Part shown: positions 62,059-64,000 of the stretch, piece by piece
Position numbering within the stretch: position 1 is the first letter of the stretch
How the letters are laid out: the number at the start of each line of letters is the position of its first letter
Origin: Lysobacter sp. FW306-1B-D06B
GTDB lineage: Bacteria > Pseudomonadota > Gammaproteobacteria > Xanthomonadales > Xanthomonadaceae
DNA length: 64,000 bases
Assembly (NCBI RefSeq): GCF_038446665.1
Contig: NZ_CP151802.1
Coordinates: 3,348,001 to 3,412,000 of the forward strand
Reading direction: 5' to 3'
The notes under the pieces: generated by a model
What the model was told of the DNA's origin: nothing
Seen by the model: the letters and a program-made list of their open reading frames with translations, nothing else
Database searches by the model: none
Program-made: the position numbers and the translations under genes

Positions 62059-62904
62059 ATGTCCCTCACCGTCGAATCCTTCGAACTCCACGACCGCCCC
62101 GGTCTGCGCCTGCGTCTTGGCGACGCCAGCGCGGAGCTCGCACTGCAGGGCGCACAGGTGCTGTCATGGAAGCCGGCGCCGGCACGCGAATGCCTTTACC
62201 TGAGCCCGCGCGCCAGCCATGGGCCCGGTGTGGCGATACGCGGCGGCATTCCGGTGATCTTTCCGCAGTTCGCCGGACGCGGGCCGCTGCCCAAGCACGG
62301 TTTCGCGCGGCTGCTGGAATGGGACTTCGTCGGCATCCAGGCAACCGACGCGGGCCGCGAAGTCGCCGTGCTCGAACTCCAGGACAACGAGCACACGCTC
62401 GCGCAGTGGCCGTCGCGTTTCCGCGCGCGATTGCAGGTCGCGCTGTCGCCAGGCGCCTTGGAGGTGGGGCTGGAGATCCTCAATCGTGACGCCTCGCCCT
62501 TCGCCTTCACCGCCGCGCTGCATACGTACCTGCGTGTCGGCCGGCTGGCCGCGACCGCGCTGCACGGGCTGGAAGCCGTCGGTTACGAGGACAGCGCCCG
62601 CAAGGGCATGGCGATGCCCGCCTCAGGCGCGCCGGTGCAGTTCGAGGGCGAACTCGACCGGATCTACGCCGCCGCGCCGCCGCGCCTGCTCCTGCAGGAC
62701 GGCGACACGGCATTGCATATCGACAGCGAAGGTTTCCACGACGCGGTTGTCTGGAACCCCGGCGCGACGCTGGCCGCTTCGATGGGCGATCTGGGCGCCG
62801 CCGAGCACCTGAGGTTCGTCTGCGTCGAGGCGGCGACGGTGATCGAGCCGATCACGCTGGCGCCGGGCGAACGCTGGCAGGGTTCGCAGCGACTGCGCGT
62901 GTGA
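62059..62904 (+). CDS. D-hexose-6-phosphate mutarotase (YeaD-like aldose epimerase family)
   Basis: A 281-residue galactose-mutarotase-fold protein of the YeaD branch, expected to interconvert alpha and beta glucose-6-phosphate. It has LYLSPRASHGPGVAIRGGIP, FPQFAGRGPLPKHGFARLLE (with Arg and His for phosphate binding and catalysis), ALHTYLRVG and VVWNPGATLAASMGDL. ATG 62059 gives the usual length; upstream reading crosses the tRNA terminator region. CATGAT at 62027 may be the -10. Confidence 0.9.
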   Translation: MSLTVESFELHDRPGLRLRLGDASAELALQGAQVLSWKPAPARECLYLSPRASHGPGVAIRGGIPVIFPQFAGRGPLPKHGFARLLEWDFVGIQATDAGREVAVLELQDNEHTLAQWPSRFRARLQVALSPGALEVGLEILNRDASPFAFTAALHTYLRVGRLAATALHGLEAVGYEDSARKGMAMPASGAPVQFEGELDRIYAAAPPRLLLQDGDTALHIDSEGFHDAVVWNPGATLAASMGDLGAAEHLRFVCVEAATVIEPITLAPGERWQGSQRLRV

Positions 62905-62916
62905 GTCCGCGTCGGC

Positions 62917-64000
62917 TCAGTCGGCGCGCGGGTGCGTTTCGCGCGATCCGGCATGCCGCACCTGCCCGTCCCCCCGCACCACGAAGCGCTCGATGGTGAG
63001 CGATTCCGCGCCCATCGGACCGTAGGCGTGCAGCCGCGTGGTGGAGATGCCGATCTCCGCGCCCAGGCCCAACTGCCCGCCGTCGTTGAAACGCGAGGAC
63101 GCGTTGACCATCACGGCCGAGCTGCGCGTGCCGCGCACGAAGGCATCGGCCGCCGCCGCATCCTCCGTGGCGATCACCTCGGTGTGGTCCGAACCGTGGC
63201 GCGCGATGTGCGCCAGCGCGTCGTCGAGGTCGTCCACCACGCGCACCGCGATGATGAGGTCGAGGTACTCCGCGTCGTAGTCGGCGTCCGTCACCGCCTT
63301 GGCTTGCGGCACGATCGCCCGCGTCCGCTCGCAGCCGCGTACTTCGACGCCTGAATCGGACAGGCGCCGTATCGCTTCGGGCAGGAAGCGCCCGGCGATG
63401 TCGCGATGCACGAGCAGCGTCTCCAGCGCGTTGCACACGCCCGGGCGCGAGGCCTTGCCGTCCACCAGCAGGTCCAGCGCACACGCCACGTCGGCCGCGC
63501 GATCGACGTACAGATGGCACACGCCCTTGTAGTGCTTGATGACCGGCACGCGTGCGTGCTCGGCGACGAAGCGGATCAGGCTCTCGCCACCACGCGGGAT
63601 GGCCAGGTCGATGAGGTCGGACAGTTGCAGCAGTTCCAGCACGTGCTCGCGCGCGGGATCGGACACCAACGACACCGCCGCCTCCGGCAGCCCTTCCTCG
63701 CGCAATGCGGCATGCAGGCAGGCGGCGATGGCGGCATTGCTGGCGCGGGCCTCCGAGCCGCCACGCAGCAGCACCGCGTTGCCGGCCTTCAGGCACAGCG
63801 CGGCGGCGTCCGCGGTCACGTTCGGGCGCGCCTCGTAGATCATCGCGATCAGGCCCAGCGGAATGCGCTGGCGCTCGATCACCAGGCCATTGGGCAATAC
63901 TTCACGCCGTGTGACCTGCCCGAGCGGATCGGCCTGCGCCGCAACCTCTCGCAACCCGTTCGCGATCGCGTCGATTCGGGCGTCATCCAGGGCGAGGCGG
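62917..64000 (-). CDS. proA: Gamma-glutamyl phosphate reductase, N-terminus cut by window edge
   Basis: The aldehyde-dehydrogenase-fold enzyme that makes glutamate-5-semialdehyde for proline synthesis. The frame is open to base 64000, giving 361 codons including the stop. About 55-60 residues of a ~418-aa ProA are missing. Visible motifs are [44 protein letters not shown], the catalytic-Cys segment [17 protein letters not shown], and [20 protein letters not shown]. It converges on the mutarotase gene with 12 bases between stops. Confidence 0.95.
   Translation of the reverse strand, partial: RLALDDARIDAIANGLREVAAQADPLGQVTRREVLPNGLVIERQRIPLGLIAMIYEARPNVTADAAALCLKAGNAVLLRGGSEARASNAAIAACLHAALREEGLPEAAVSLVSDPAREHVLELLQLSDLIDLAIPRGGESLIRFVAEHARVPVIKHYKGVCHLYVDRAADVACALDLLVDGKASRPGVCNALETLLVHRDIAGRFLPEAIRRLSDSGVEVRGCERTRAIVPQAKAVTDADYDAEYLDLIIAVRVVDDLDDALAHIARHGSDHTEVIATEDAAAADAFVRGTRSSAVMVNASSRFNDGGQLGLGAEIGISTTRLHAYGPMGAESLTIERFVVRGDGQVRHAGSRETHPRAD

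Overview
The window is very GC-rich, densely coded bacterial DNA. Gene content and repeat types point to a gammaproteobacterium of the Xanthomonadaceae, most like Lysobacter and its relatives. The clues are a TrpR-like HisR ahead of the his operon, an EfpL-type EF-P paralogue, leucine dehydrogenase and branched-chain acyl-CoA genes, interspersed hairpin repeats, and 'gattcggg' inverted repeats. This is judged by reading only; no database search was possible.

Layout. 1-8.9 kb: a truncated fused acyl-CoA mutase (icmF), a Sel1/prolyl-4-hydroxylase protein, leucine dehydrogenase, an alpha carbonic anhydrase and isovaleryl-CoA dehydrogenase. 9-16.9 kb: a lipoprotein-type subtilase autotransporter, a GNAT acetyltransferase, a thiolase, two Ala-rich lipoproteins and the carboxyltransferase subunit of methylcrotonyl-CoA carboxylase. 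17-21 kb: a bactofilin with a zinc-ribbon partner, then feoA-feoB-Cys-rich membrane protein behind a Fur box. 21-28.6 kb: methylglutaconyl-CoA hydratase, a VOC protein, the biotin subunit of MCC, HMG-CoA lyase, a PAS-GGDEF-EAL protein and an SDR. Leucine dehydrogenase plus the liu enzymes (isovaleryl-CoA dehydrogenase, MCC, hydratase, lyase) form a near-complete leucine to acetoacetate + acetyl-CoA route, split into blocks by unrelated genes.

28.7-35.2 kb: efpL, a GNAT, a DUF2388/DUF4105 secreted pair, and divergent D-2-hydroxyglutarate dehydrogenase and serA. 35.2-39.4 kb is the one clearly accessory island. It has a broken RHS gene, an RHS tip overlapping a pentapeptide-repeat protein, lower GC, and a degenerate 21-bp tandem array. 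39.4-48.4 kb: a NUDIX protein, two tandem APC permeases, a HiPIP, mtnB-mtnD-mtnC of methionine salvage, a YdeI-like protein and a secreted phosphoesterase.

48.5-56.1 kb is a compact minus-strand histidine operon, hisR-G-D-C-B-H-A-F-IE, mostly with 4-bp overlaps, behind a perfect 24-bp palindrome. The rest is a 7TMR-DISM diguanylate cyclase, an unusually long aromatic amino acid ammonia-lyase, hisS, tRNA-Pro(CGG), a sugar-phosphate mutarotase and a truncated proA. REP-like hairpins fill most longer intergenic gaps. The strongest leads are the RHS tip/pentapeptide pair, the his operator, the paired Ala-rich lipoproteins, the 21-bp array, the repeat inserted inside icmF, and the HELAH-containing DUF4105 protein.
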